A stretch of DNA of 64,000 bases from Tanypteryx hageni (GCA_028673005.1 CM054114.1:124587307-124651306); one strand, 5' to 3'. Shown: positions 22,618-33,990, counted from the stretch's first letter. Numbers and translations are program-made. Notes: generated by a model from the letters alone, not told the origin.

Positions 22618-23570
22618 TAACGGAAAAGCGCAGAATATGGGGGATGAAAGGGCTACGCCTTTTTCTGGAACCTTTCCTCGTTCTAAGTAAGTTGGTATAT
22701 AATTGCTTTTTCAATAAGGAAGTGGAAACCCTTTCAGAAATTCTGCATGCATAGAATTTACACCGTAAGTACCTATCGTTTTGTCAAATTGGATATCACA
22801 TCTCTGGGATCTAAATTGGGTTTTCTTTGGATGATGAGCGCGATAAACACTAAATTTTAAAAATGGAACCTGAAGTAGATGAATCATATGCTCGATTAAT
22901 TCCATCTATTTGTAATACGGCAATAATATCGTCGCGGTTCGTAAAAAACGGTGGCTTTTCTAATTATAAGTGTCCGGTGATTTTCCAACTGCCTCATAGC
23001 AGTCAATATTGAAGGTGTTTTTTCCTCTTGGGATTCGTGTGCAACTTTTCGTAATTGTAAGGGGCAAGCAGCTGGCTCTGAAATTCAGGTTTGAATAACG
23101 TTAACTTATCGTCCGTACAAGTGTACCTACAATCGTTGCGGAGATGTGCAACCTCTGTACGCGTGCATGGCGTAAAGGCCAGAGAGATTACATTAGAATA
23201 ATAAACTATAATGCATTTTTCGATAGTTTAATGCAAATAAAATCAGCGTCTGGAGATAAATTTTTGTAATGACGGGCATGAGATATAAGTAATTTATATT
23301 CGGGAACTGGCGTGTGAAAAAAATATTTTTTTCCAGATATCATGTCTGGAATGTTAATCGCTCAGATGTATGGTTTTCTCTTTCTTTTAAATATTTTATT
23401 ATCCATATTGTATGGTATAAGGTCTTTAAGAATGGGATTATTTGAGTTATTTAAATTTACGTCGATATTTTTGCCAGTTCCTTGAGGATTTATTCAATTA
23501 TAATTAACTTTAAAAAGTTATTTTATTCAAAGTTTTCCGATTGCTTTTCGAACAATTGCCGGCAGATTCG

Positions 23571-24714
23571 ACAATATAAAAGGAAGTTTTTCATGTAAAG
23601 ATGGAATTTATCTATAACTTTCATACGGGTTCTTTTTACAAAGCAGGAGTGACATGTGTGATTTAATGGCATTTTCGTTTCGTTTTCTAGTCCATTCTAA
23701 TGAGTGCTGTTATTAGGTACTTGAATTAAGTTTTTCTGTAACCTTTTACGACAGGGGTGCATACGGCGACTATACTGAACTCTGTTTCGTTAAGTTACCC
23801 AAGAAAACTGGAGCTCCATTGTAACTTTATCTTCCCACCATATTTGCTTCGGCCCCTCCATTGTTGATAAAATATTCTATTGCAATTCACATTTCCAACC
23901 GGCTAATATGTTTTCGGCCGCCTTTAACTCTACATCAAATCCTCACGCATCTCCTTCCGCAATCCACTTTCTAGCGAACTATGGCAATAGGGATGTCACA
24001 CTCTCAAACTGTTGAGCATGATCTCCTTTGTGGATTTGTTTCGATTAATTCCTAATTTAATTTTAATTCGGTTTCATACCGCTAGATGTTATAAAAAGAT
24101 AATACTTCCGCATTGTTTTTTAGACTGTTCTAGATGGAAAATCTAAGTAAAATCTCCTTCTTGGAACTATTCTCCAAGTCAAAAATAAAAATTCTCAAAT
24201 TTATCAAGGAATAGTGTATATGAATCTCTTATGATTGAATGAAGTTATTAAAAGTCTACTTCTTCATGCCCCGAATGTAAATTCAAATATTTAATTTATT
24301 TATCGCTCGGTTTTTTGAAGTTGCTAACACCGAAGCACAAAAAATTGATCAATGATAAACTTATTTGCTTTCAATCGAAGGTTTTCGTAGCGATCATGTT
24401 CGATGCTAGTATCGGCTTTCAGGGCGGAGCGCAACAGTTTGCGTAACGTTGCTAACAACATGTTCCGGACGCAGCTCACGCCGAAAGCCAATAATAGAAT
24501 AAAATTATTTTGATTTTAAAACAAATAAAATATTTATGCTTTAGTGGAGGGTTAATTCAAAATATATACAATATCTAGGTCCTTTATCGATTTCAACCTG
24601 TTTTAAAATTTAAATAAAAAAAACCACACTCACATCAATGATAATCCAGTTCAACCAAGGACCTTCTTGATATTTTTCCATTTTTCTGAGTCATAAACCA
24701 ATATCTACTATGCG
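23571..24714. other. Left-arm segment without counterpart in the right arm
   Basis: Between the two homologous blocks, the left arm holds ~1.1 kb not found at the matching place on the right, where 28,540-31,200 lies instead. Part of it (24,430-24,640) is repeated inverted in the palindrome centre. A GC-richer foldback, GGCTTTCAGGGCGG to CGCCGAAAGCC, spans 24,415-24,503. No gene is recognised. Confidence 0.6.
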
Positions 24715-25714
24715 CTAACTACGGAATGTATAAATCCTGATTTTATCAAATTCGTATGTTTTAATCAAGTGAAAAACTAATGTATTCTATAATCTTTATA
24801 CATACTATAGGTGCCAGCAAAAAACCTTTGCGAAGTCAGTCAGAAATCTGCGTGTATGAAACTCTAAGAGAGGAAAATAATGATACACAGCGATTATTTT
24901 CAAAGTTTTATGTTATCAATTCTTTACATTGTTTCTTTTTATTTAAATATATTCAATTTTTCATATACGATTAATTCAACCATTATTTCATTTTTATTTT
25001 TTTACTCGTGAATTTACGCCAACACAAATATTTTTGTATTTCACAGTATGTTATTTTCCTTAATTAATAATAGCCCATATTCTCCTTATAAAATTAGTCA
25101 ACCGCAATTTGAATGTGATGTTTCTTTATATAACTTACGTGTGCAATTTTAATTGTTTCTCCCTTACGAAAACGGTAGATAATATTGCAGTATTGCAATA
25201 AAGAAAGAAGAAATGTTTTCTTTTGGTCGATTGCTAAAAACGTCCACAGTCCACACGCGGGTTACTGAATAATAATTACCTGCAATTATTGAAGTTGCAA
25301 TCTATTCAGTTTGGCGTTGCATCCACATTAATTTCGATGCTTCATGAAAAGGACGAAGCGAAATAAGCAATTCTTTCGTCAGTCCGAAGACTTGATAGAC
25401 GCTAATTGAATCGGAGGCAACATTACAGGTCGCCTTCGCAACACCCGGAAAGAGTACGAAAAAGCCATAAAATTTCGAAAAGAATTGCGTATTTTTGACA
25501 AATTCTTCCGTGTAACATCTAAACGCCGCAAAAAAGATTACTTTATCTGATATTGTCATCAGGGAACCTTTTAAAAAGGACCGACATTGGGGGGGGGGGG
25601 TGAAATGGTAGTTTCATAACAGGTAACTTTTTCAAATTGAGAATTCCAGACATATTGTTGGTTGGCTATAGAAATGTATGGGCCAGGACTATAGGAATTT
25701 CAGCAATCAATTAA
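24715..25714 (-). repeat. Left arm, inner part, of the palindrome
   Basis: This segment is the reverse complement of 27,537-28,540, with paired positions adding to about 53,253. An 85-codon frame is identical in both arms (25,302-25,559 and 27,694-27,951), but that only reflects recent duplication. Homology stops at CAATCAATTAA (25,714). A G-homopolymer run at 25,590-25,600 has a longer C-run mate near 27,648-27,664. Confidence 0.9.
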
Positions 25715-25984
25715 TCTTAGGATTCATCTATGGCAAATGTGTGCTTTTACTCTCCAATTAAACACGACGGCCGTCGATTATTGGGCTGAAATACAAATTT
25801 TGAATCGGAATAGACGTGACTGGTACAAATTTCTAGACCTAATCTTACGGGTCATAAGTTATAGTCATCACTTACTGGAAAGCCTAATTACTTTCAACGC
25901 ACATAACACTCTTCGCTATTCTCGACTTCTTCGTCGTGATTTATTTTGACTTTCTCAATACATATTATAGGGGAATATGTTGTT

Positions 25985-26210
25985 ATGCGAGTGTGGTTTT
26001 TTTCATTTAAATTTTAAAATAGGTTAAAATCGATATAGGACCTAGATATTGTTGGTATATATTTTTAATTAACCCTCCACTAAAGCATAAATACTTTCTG
26101 TATTTTAAAATGCAAAATAATTTTATTCTATTATTGGCTTTCGGCGTCAGCTGCGTCCGTAAGATGTTGTTAGCAACGTTTCGCAAACGGATGCAGTTTC
26201 CTTTTTATCC
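25985..26210 (-). repeat. Older inverted copy of 24,430-24,640 in the palindrome centre
   Basis: Sequence from GTGTGG...TTTAAATTTTAAAAT through TTAACCCTCCACTAAAGC and TATTATTGGCTTTCGGCGT is the reverse complement of the left-arm block at 24,430-24,640, with clear divergence. It is therefore an older duplication than the main arms. The TTAACCCTCCACTAA phrase resembles a piggyBac-type end. Confidence 0.75.
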
Positions 26211-26223
26211 AATTTTATCATAT

Positions 26224-26375
26224 GCAATTAATTCTACCATTACTTCATTTTTTACTCATGACCCCTGTCGCTTTCGCAACATCCGGAATGAGTACGAAAC
26301 AGCGTTAAAATTTCTAAAAGAACTGCGTATTCTGACACATTCTTCCGTAGATGTTTCTAAACGCCGATAAAGATG
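26224..26375 (+). repeat. Direct, internally deleted copy of left-arm sequence
   Basis: This stretch resembles 24,970-25,010 joined to 25,430-25,545 in the same orientation. Shared phrases include TTAATTC(A/T)ACCATTA and TCTAAACGCCG. In one plus frame both versions read RNxR(K/N)EYExA(I/L)KF and KELRI. No function is recognised. Confidence 0.6.
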
Positions 26376-27536
26376 TTTTATAGCCTTAGCCGTCGAATGA
26401 AGAATAAACGGAGAAGACTGATAGATTATTTACGTATTTTGACCAAAGAATGAAAAAATCTTGCACCTTGACAAATCGAAAATATCTTTTAGACTTATGG
26501 AGAAATAAAACACGTGCCTGAAATGCGCGGACTTTCAAACAAGATCTTCCGGCTAATATGGATGAGAAATCGAGCGAGGAGGAAAAATGCTAAGAAACCT
26601 CCATCCCTTCCTCTTGCAAATGGTCTAACGATCAAATTAAAACGGAAATTATTGAAATCAGGAGCCCTCGGTTATATGAAGAAATGTTTAAAAAATGTGA
26701 TGTGGCAGCACAAGACATTCTGCATGCATTTAGTATTCTTACATAAAGTATGATTGCATTAAATATCTCCTATGTACTGTAATAAAAAGAAATATGTGTT
26801 TTAAGACGATATATCTCCGTTACTTCTTATGGCTACTTATGAAATAGTAAAATACCTAAATTTGCAACTATTAACCCAAAGGCGAACTAAATCGGTTAAG
26901 AAAAGAACAAAGAAAGATGAACTAAGACAAAGGAAAAAATAAACACGCAAAACAAAAAACGGACATGAATACGGAAGAAGAAATTGTTTCAACGAACTAC
27001 TAGTAGCGATAGACCTTCAAATGCTGAATGAAGCGTCAGTAAACTAAATTGTTTCCTGTTGTCAAGAGTGGCAAATTGTTACGGCGTAAGCTGTTGAAAA
27101 GATAATTTCTTGTGTAAGATATATTCGCATATGGAATTTTAAGCTAATACATTTATTTCGTCTAATAAGTCGACCGTAATTCTTTTAGTCATCGGTTTTT
27201 ATTCAGTATTTTCCGACAGGTGGCGTTCGTGTAGTTAGGTTTTGAATAAAATAAATATCTCCAAAATTTCAGGTTTTACGAAAACTTGTTATAAAGAATA
27301 ATATTCTCTACCGTAATGCTATATACAAACATTACTAATTTTGAAGTCTTATAGGAGATATTTTACATAAACTGAATAAATAAAAACAATTCCTAAACGA
27401 TGCAATCTAGGAAAATAGTATCAAACAAAAGGAGTACAGAATAGCATTACCATTTTAATTTAAATAATTAAATGAGAAAGTCACCTTTCTTCCTAAACTT
27501 TTGAAACTGACCAGCTATTCATTGCACTACCTATTT
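26376..27536. other. Remainder of the palindrome spacer; no gene
   Basis: AT-rich sequence unmatched in either arm. A 79-codon frame at 26,514-26,753 is lysine/arginine-rich without a recognisable domain. Nothing else stands out. Confidence 0.45.
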
Positions 27537-28540
27537 TAATTGATTGCTGAAATTCCTATAGTCCTGGCCCATACATTTCTATAGCCAACCAACAATATGC
27601 CTGGAATTCTCAATTTGAAAAAGTTACCTGTTATGAAACTACCATTTCACCCCCCCCCCCCCCCAATGTCGGTCCTTTTTAAAAGGTTCCCTGATGACAA
27701 TATCAGATAAAGTAATCTTTTTTGCGGCGTTTAGATGTTACACGGAAGAATTTGTCAAAAATACGCAATTCTTTTCGAAATTTTATGGCTTTTTCGTACT
27801 CTTTCCGGGTGTTGCGAAGGCGACCTGTAATGTTGCCTCCGATTCAATTAGCGTCTATCAAGTCTTCGGACTGACGAAAGAATTGCTTATTTCGCTTCGT
27901 CCTTTTCATGAAGCATCGAAATTAATGTGGATGCAACGCCAAACTGAATAGATTGCAACTTCAATAATTGCAGGTAATTATTATTCAGTAACCCGCGTGT
28001 GGACTGTGGACGTTTTTAGCAATCGACCAAAAGAAAACATTTCTTCTTTCTTTATTGCAATACTGCAATATTATCTACCGTTTTCGTAAGGGAGAAACAA
28101 TTAAAATTGCACACGTAAGTTATATAAAGAAACATCACATTCAAATTGCGGTTGACTAATTTTATAAGGAGAATATGGGCTATTATTAATTAAGGAAAAT
28201 AACATACTGTGAAATACAAAAATATTTGTGTTGGCGTAAATTCACGAGTAAAAAAATAAAAATGAAATAATGGTTGAATTAATCGTATATGAAAAATTGA
28301 ATATATTTAAATAAAAAGAAACAATGTAAAGAATTGATAACATAAAACTTTGAAAATAATCGCTGTGTATCATTATTTTCCTCTCTTAGAGTTTCGTACA
28401 TGCAGATTTCTGACTGACTTCGCAAAGGTTTTTGCGGGCACCAATAGTATATATAAAGTTTATAGAATACATTAGTCGTTCACTTGATTCAAACATATGA
28501 ATTTGATTAAAATCAGGATTTATACATTTAGTAGTTACAT
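27537..28540 (+). repeat. Right arm, inner part, of the palindrome
   Basis: Mate of 24,715-25,714. Homology begins at AATTGATTGCTGAAATTCC and decays at about 28,540 after CAGGATTTATACATT. Differences are few substitutions plus a longer C homopolymer near 27,648. Confidence 0.9.
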
Positions 28541-28936
28541 TACTGATTCTATTGAAATAATTCCGCGTTATCTGTCTCTTGGATATTTGAAAAGATTTTA
28601 GTTGTAACTCTGATGAAGGATATTGTTACTAAAGATAGAAAAAAGCTTACTAGAAATACATTTTGTTTTTTAATGTTCATGTGAATTTGAACCTTCTAGC
28701 TATGGTTTGAGTTTATTTCTGTTCTTTATAAAGTCAAATATTTTCTCGCAGTTCCTTTAAATATTTATTATTATGTAACCTGTTTGGTATTTTTTAGAAA
28801 TATTACAGATATGGAGTAAGCCATGTGGTGGCAACATCAGATTTTTATCAAGAAGTCGTCTTGCCAACCGATTCTATTGTTGAACTCGAGATCCTATTAA
28901 TCTAATGAATAAGAGCCTGTGTACTATCATATATTG
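28541..28936. repeat. Right-arm insertion: dispersed repeat copy
   Basis: From about 28,690 to 28,860 this matches the reverse complement of 1700-1860 (TGGTTTGAGTTTATTTCTGT..., ATATGGAGTAAGCCATGTGG). It belongs to the GGAGAAAGT-ended repeat family and has no equivalent in the left arm. Confidence 0.7.
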
Positions 28937-31195
28937 CAGGGGTGTCAAACCTACGGCCCGCGGGCCGGATCTGGCCCGCGAGGTAGTCCCACACGCCCTG
29001 CGTTAAGTTACTAAACATTTTCTATACACATGGCCCAAATGGAATGTCCCGAAGATCACCGACCAAATAAGAAGGGCGTGGAAGCAATATAGTCAACATG
29101 TGATAGTTACTTCTTTCGAAGATCATTTCTCACTATCAATTTTACTTGAAAGATATCGAAAGCCGACTGTTGCGTCAGTCTACGTACGACTCAGGACGAT
29201 TTTGTCGTGGAGGCCTGTAAATTGTAGTTACGCTGGCCTCGATTCAGCGCCTAGGTTCCCAAAATACCATAAGGCGCACTTGCCCTTCAGTAAGACTTTC
29301 TCCAATTATTGAATTAATCAAGATATAAATTACATTTTTATTTTTTTATTTCATTCTCTCATAGATTCAACTCGCTACCTAGTCGAGAAAGCACCTTTTC
29401 CCGAACCATTCTGCATATTCTTTGACTCCGACATACCTATCCCGCCTGGTCCCACGTTACAGTGTCATAGTTTTGTCGTTAATGCAGTCGTGCCCCTAAT
29501 CTGCTGCAACTAGTGACATTTTGTGTTGCAGTTCTAAAAGAACTGAAAGACATTACGAAGTATATCATGTTGCTAACTATGCACAATATACAGGCAAAAT
29601 TCGAGAAGAACAATTTAGGGAACTAGAGAAATCCTTAGCAGGGCAACAGGCACTATTTAGTAATTTGAGGAATACTAGTGATGTAGCAGTAAAGGCTAGC
29701 TTTATAATTTCCCAACAAATAGTGCCTTCTTCGAAACCATATTTTGAAGGCGATTTTATAAAAAAATCGCGTAATGAAAGCTGCAAATATTGTGTGTCAT
29801 GGAAAACAGCACTGTTTTGGAAATATTAGTCTGCTGCGTAATACAGTGATAGAACGAATTTCAGATTTATCGAGTAATTTTAGCCTTCAGCTACGAGAAA
29901 GAGTGAAGTCATTTACTTCTTTCTCAATAGCGGTTGACGAAAGCACAGATGTGAGCGATATTGTACAATTAGCAGTATATATTCGGGTTGTCGACAAAGA
30001 ATTTATTCTTACAGAGGAGTTTGTGGAGTTAATGCTCATGAACGATAGATCTGCAGGGAAAGACATTTACAAAATACATCATGTCAGCTATTGACAACTT
30101 AGGTGTGGATTGCTCAAAGGCAGTGAATATAACAACAGATGGAGCACGATCAATGGTAGGTCGAGGAGCAGGTGCAGTTTATAAACTAAAAAACAAAATT
30201 CACAGTATTAATCCAAATCGAGAGTTCATTACATTTCATAGCATTCAACATCAAGAGGCTCTTTGTGCGAAAATCCTAGCTATGGAACATGTAATGGACG
30301 TTGTTAAAACTGTCAATATTATGAGAAGCAGCTAATTCAAGATTGCGAACATCTGAATGATCTATCCTACTACGTTGAAGTGCGCTGGTTATGTCGTGCA
30401 ACGGTATTAAAGCGTTTTTGGATCTGAGAAAAGAGATCGAAGTATTCATGGAACATAAAAATAAACCAACTGACGAGTTAAAAAGTGAAATGAGATCTTA
30501 CTTTTTTATTGATATTGTTGGGTATATGAATGATTTAAATACAAATATGCAAGGACGCAACCAAATAGTAACCCAGTTCTATGATGGCCTTCGTGATTCC
30601 GAAACAAAATTGAATCTTTGGGAAAGACAAGTCTCACTTGGAAGACAATATCTCTTTCCCACATTAAATTTGATGACGAAAACATCCGATTTCACTCCGA
30701 AACAAATGGATAAATATGAAAAACAAATTTCTGAATTAAAAGAAGAAAGTAAAGAAAGATATTCAGATTTTAGAAACTGTGAGCAGAGATTTAAATTATC
30801 CAGCAGTTCGTTCTCTTTTGATTTTTAAAACGCGCCTGTCGACCTACAATTAGAACTTATTGATATACAGTGCAAAGTTGAAAGAAAAATATCAGTTTCA
30901 ATTTAAGAATTTTAAAATATTTAGGGGAATATCATAATTTTTTTGTAATTTGCAGCAGATATTCTATCTGTTTGGTACTACATACTTGTGTGAACAACAT
31001 TTTTTCCATAATGAATATCAATAATCAAAATTACGTACAAAATTAAATAACGATCATTTAAATTCAATTTTAAAGATAGCTAGTCAATCATAGCATTTAG
31101 ACATTGATAGGTTGGTCGCAGAAAAACGGAGTAGTATTTAATAATTAATTTACTTTGTTTATATTTTTGAAAAAATCGTATATTAGAATTGATAT
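28937..31195 (+). mobile_element. hAT element (GTF2IRD2-like) in the right arm
   Basis: The left terminus CAGGGGTGTCAAACCTACGG is followed by CCCGCGGGCCGG and CTGGCCCGCG, the standard start of this hAT group. A broken transposase follows. The right terminus is not recognisable; sequence homologous to the palindrome resumes at about 31,200, so the end is decayed or deleted. The element is absent from the left arm. Confidence 0.75.
29515..31135 (+). pseudogene. hAT transposase pseudogene, GTF2IRD2-like, nearly full span
   Basis: Segments in three shifting frames line up with one transposase: ERHYEVYHVANYAQYTGKIR (end of the BED region), ELEKSLAGQQALFSNLRN, then FSIAVDESTDVSDIVQLAVY with the first catalytic aspartate. 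Next come VNITTDGARSMVGRGAGAVY and, at 30,391-30,828, a MEHKNKPTDELKSE / YFFIDIVGYMNDLNTNMQG region. Near 30,985-31,130 FGTTYLCEQHFF and LRTKLNNDHLNSILKIA form the C-terminal dimerisation region. At least three frameshifts and several stops make it non-functional. The zinc-finger start is incomplete. Confidence 0.85.
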
Positions 31196-32145
31196 TTAAT
31201 CGGCAATTGTTCGAAAATCAATCGGAAAACTTTGAATAAAATAACTTTTTTAAAGTTAATTATAATTGAATAAATCCTCAAGGAACTGGCAAAAATATCG
31301 ACGTAAATTTAAATAACTCAAATAATCCCATTCTTAAAGACCTAATACCATACAATATGGATAATAAAATATTTAAAAGAAAGCGAAAACCATACATCTG
31401 AGCGATTAACATTCCAGACATGATATCTGGATCAAAATATTTTTTTCACTCGCCAGTTCCCGAATATAAATTACTTATATCTCATGCCCGTCATTACAAA
31501 AATTTATCTCCAGACGCTGATTTTATTTGCATTAAACTATCGAAAAATGCATTATAGTTTATTATTCTAATGTAATCTCTCTGGCCTTTACGCCATGCAC
31601 GCGTACAGAGGTTGCACATCTCCGCAACGATTGTAGGTACACTTGTACGGACGATAAGTTAACGTTATTCAAACCTGAATTTCAGAGCCAGCTGCTTGCC
31701 CCTTACAATTACGAAAAGTTGCACACGAATCCCAAGAGGAAAAAACACCTTCAATATTGACTGCTATGAGGCAGTTGGAAAATCACCGGACACTTATAAT
31801 TAGAAAATCCACCGTTTTTTACGAACCGCGACGATATTACTGCCGTATTACAAATAGATGGAATTAATCGAGCATATGATTCATCTACTTCAGGTTCCAT
31901 TTTTAAAATTTAGTGTTTATCGCGCTCATCATCCAAAGAAAACCCAATTTAGATCCCAGAGATGTGATATCCAATTTGACAAAACGATAGGTACTTACGG
32001 TGTAAATTCTATGCATGCAGAATTTCTGAAAGGGTTTCCACTTCCTTATTGAAAAAGCAATTATATCCCAACTTACTTAGAACAAGGAAATGTTCCAGAA
32101 AAAGGCGTAGCCCTTTCATCCCCCATATTCTGCGCTTTTCCGTTA

Positions 32146-32185
32146 CGATAAGATACGTCGGAAAGAGAGAAGATTGGTATATAAA
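32146..32185 (+). promoter_or_regulatory. Core promoter of right peptide gene: GATA motif and TATA box
   Basis: CGATAAGATACG at 32,146-32,157 and TATATAAA at 32,178-32,185, with the ATG at 32,270. These elements are mirrored exactly at the left copy. An imperfect inverted repeat, CTCCGA...TCGGAG, lies just downstream (about 32,188-32,207). Confidence 0.6.
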
Positions 32186-32269
32186 GAACTCCGACGAGTC
32201 GCTCGGAGTCTACATCCAATCTAGCTTCACCAAAATTTGTTATCAGTCCGAGTTTTAGTGCGTTTAGCG

Positions 32270-32542
32270 ATGGCTTCGCGCTTCGTCTACTTAGCGATAC
32301 TCGTCCTGGTCATTGCTTATGTATCGACGGAAGTCCAGGGCTTTTTAAAGAAACATGAGTGCGTAAACGATAATCAATGCGGGTGGAAATCTGGTAGGAA
32401 AGCATATTGCATATACGGGTTTTGCCGCCGATTAAGGCTCGATACAGGTGGTGAAATGTGCCCAAATCCCTTACCTCGGTGTCCCATCGGAATGGTCAGG
32501 ACGCCACCTGTATGCGTAAGACTGGATAAGACAAATGGTTAG
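32270..32542 (+). CDS. Secreted cysteine-rich peptide, right copy (unknown family)
   Basis: A 90-codon single-exon gene paralogous to 22,221-22,493. The signal peptide is identical at the nucleotide level through codon 28. The mature part keeps all seven cysteines at the same spacing but changes about 15 of 66 residues, mostly between cysteines 4 and 6 (RRLRLDTGGEMC against RHVRLDLDAERC) and after cysteine 7. Roughly seven codons differ silently. Conserved signal and cysteine scaffold with variable loops is the usual pattern for rapidly evolving secreted peptides such as defence or venom components. That role is inference only. An ATTAAA at 32,673-32,678 could serve as polyadenylation signal. 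Confidence 0.75.
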   Translation: MASRFVYLAILVLVIAYVSTEVQGFLKKHECVNDNQCGWKSGRKAYCIYGFCRRLRLDTGGEMCPNPLPRCPIGMVRTPPVCVRLDKTNG

Positions 32543-32672
32543 GAAAGCATATTGCATCTGCGGGTGCTGTCGCCACGTAAGGGACGCTGCTCCACGAAGG
32601 AACAAATAACTCCACCTGCGTGTCCCGCCGGAATGATGAGAACGACGCGTGGATGCAGAAGGAGGGCGTAGA
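32543..32672 (+). pseudogene. Truncated relic of a second peptide gene, right arm
   Basis: Directly after the stop codon the plus strand again encodes RKAYCICGCCRHVR, then loses frame. It later shows CPAGMMRTTRGCRRRA before a stop at 32,670-32,672. These match the central and C-terminal parts of the intact peptide. The relic keeps more of the central cysteine region than the left-arm relic, which has a deletion there. Confidence 0.6.
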
Positions 32673-32918
32673 ATTAAAGAGTCCTCTTTATCAACACTTC
32701 AGTACAACAACGGAAGAGATAAAGTGTGTGCGTCCTTACGTCATTTTGGATGATGGAGATTTTTTGTGTCGATAGTGGTTGGAGTAATTGTGTGTCTTCG
32801 CGGTTTTCTTATGCTTGTTAAATTATTTCTCAGCATGTTACGTGATCGGATGGACCTAAAGACAGATTGGACGAGAGATGGTGATTTGTTTTAGAACCAT
32901 TAATGTATATGATACACA

Positions 32919-32960
<42 letters not shown>

Positions 32961-33990
32961 TACTTTTTGAATAAGATTTATTTTATTGCTCCAAATCTAT
33001 GCCACGCTGTTGTTCAAATTACGTTGAATCCTTCCACATAATTATTTTTCGAAAAATAAATTGTTTAACTTTTCTGTCATTTTACTAAGCGTTTCAATTT
33101 CGAGTGGTTTAAGGCCAAACAAAGCGCACGACTTTGTAGACGATTTTCCTGAACATAAATAACTTCAATCAAATCCAAGATCAGCTCGAATGCAAACTTT
33201 ATGGCGTTGCAAAGTTTCGCTCATAAAATGTTGCATTCGATAGGCGACAGACTGATCTCCCGAGAAACAACCCTTATCACGACCAAAAACACCTTTAACT
33301 CTATATCAATCCGCCAAACGTTAATGTATGTATAACATAGGTAGGAACAACAGCCCTTACGATTCAAAACTCCCAAATAAATGAGTATTTTTGATGGTCT
33401 TAAAATATTTGATTCACGCTGAATCCCAAATAGGCGTCCTCGGCGGTGATTAGCTTATTGTATCTCATATATTAAAATTAAAATCCAGTGAAGATGACCT
33501 TTGCCTTAATGAAAATTAGGGGCTAAGTTATACGCCCTTTCTATGATTTGCGCGGTTTCGCTTTACACGTTTTCTGTCTTTCACTGTTTTCTTTTAATAG
33601 ACCTACCTCGAATTACGCAACCATCGATTTTGCTTTAGCACAGATTCGGAACGATAACCAAGCATTTAATAATCATAAAATGAGTCAGCTCGACTCCAGA
33701 GGCCGTGAGAAAGAACAAAAGAAGCAATGCTGAATCCAGTAGAAATAAATTGTTGCATGTTGAACTCAAAATGATGCTTAAATGTAACCTTATGTATTTC
33801 TCTGAGGAAACCTATCCTATTTTACACGGATTTGTTTTACACGGCCCTTTCCGGGAACGCATGTGCCGTGCAAAGCGAGGAAATGTTTCTAATAATAAAT
33901 GGAATTATTTGATTTTTAACTTTTGTCCAAAATTCTGGTAAGTCCATATAAAAAATACCATCTAAAACAATCGGGATCCCCTTTAGATAC

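Larger units (their letters stand above)
20770..23570 (-). repeat. Left arm, outer part, of a large palindrome
   Basis: This segment is the reverse complement of 31,200-33,990. Paired positions add to about 54,763-54,772 across it. It contains the left peptide gene. Identity is very high around 22,500-23,500 and lower at the outer end (20,770-21,250). The AT microsatellite near 21,861 is clearly shorter than its mate near 32,925. Confidence 0.9.
31200..33990 (+). repeat. Right arm, outer part, of the palindrome
   Basis: Mate of 20,770-23,570. Homology starts at CGGCAATTGTTCGAAAA and runs through the peptide gene to GGTAAGTCCATATAAAAAAT, fading near 33,990. Sequence around 31,550-32,350 is nearly identical to the left arm, whereas 32,354-32,850 is noticeably more divergent, then high similarity returns. 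Confidence 0.9.

Noticed and set aside
27694..27951. 85-codon frame identical in both palindrome arms (also 25,302-25,559)
   Set aside because: Identity is explained by the recent inverted duplication. No start context, domain or signal was seen, and the diverged spacer copy does not keep the frame on that strand.
31858..32052. 64-codon frame identical in both arms (also 22,711-22,905)
   Set aside because: It lies in the near-identical promoter-side flank; conservation there is not evidence of coding.
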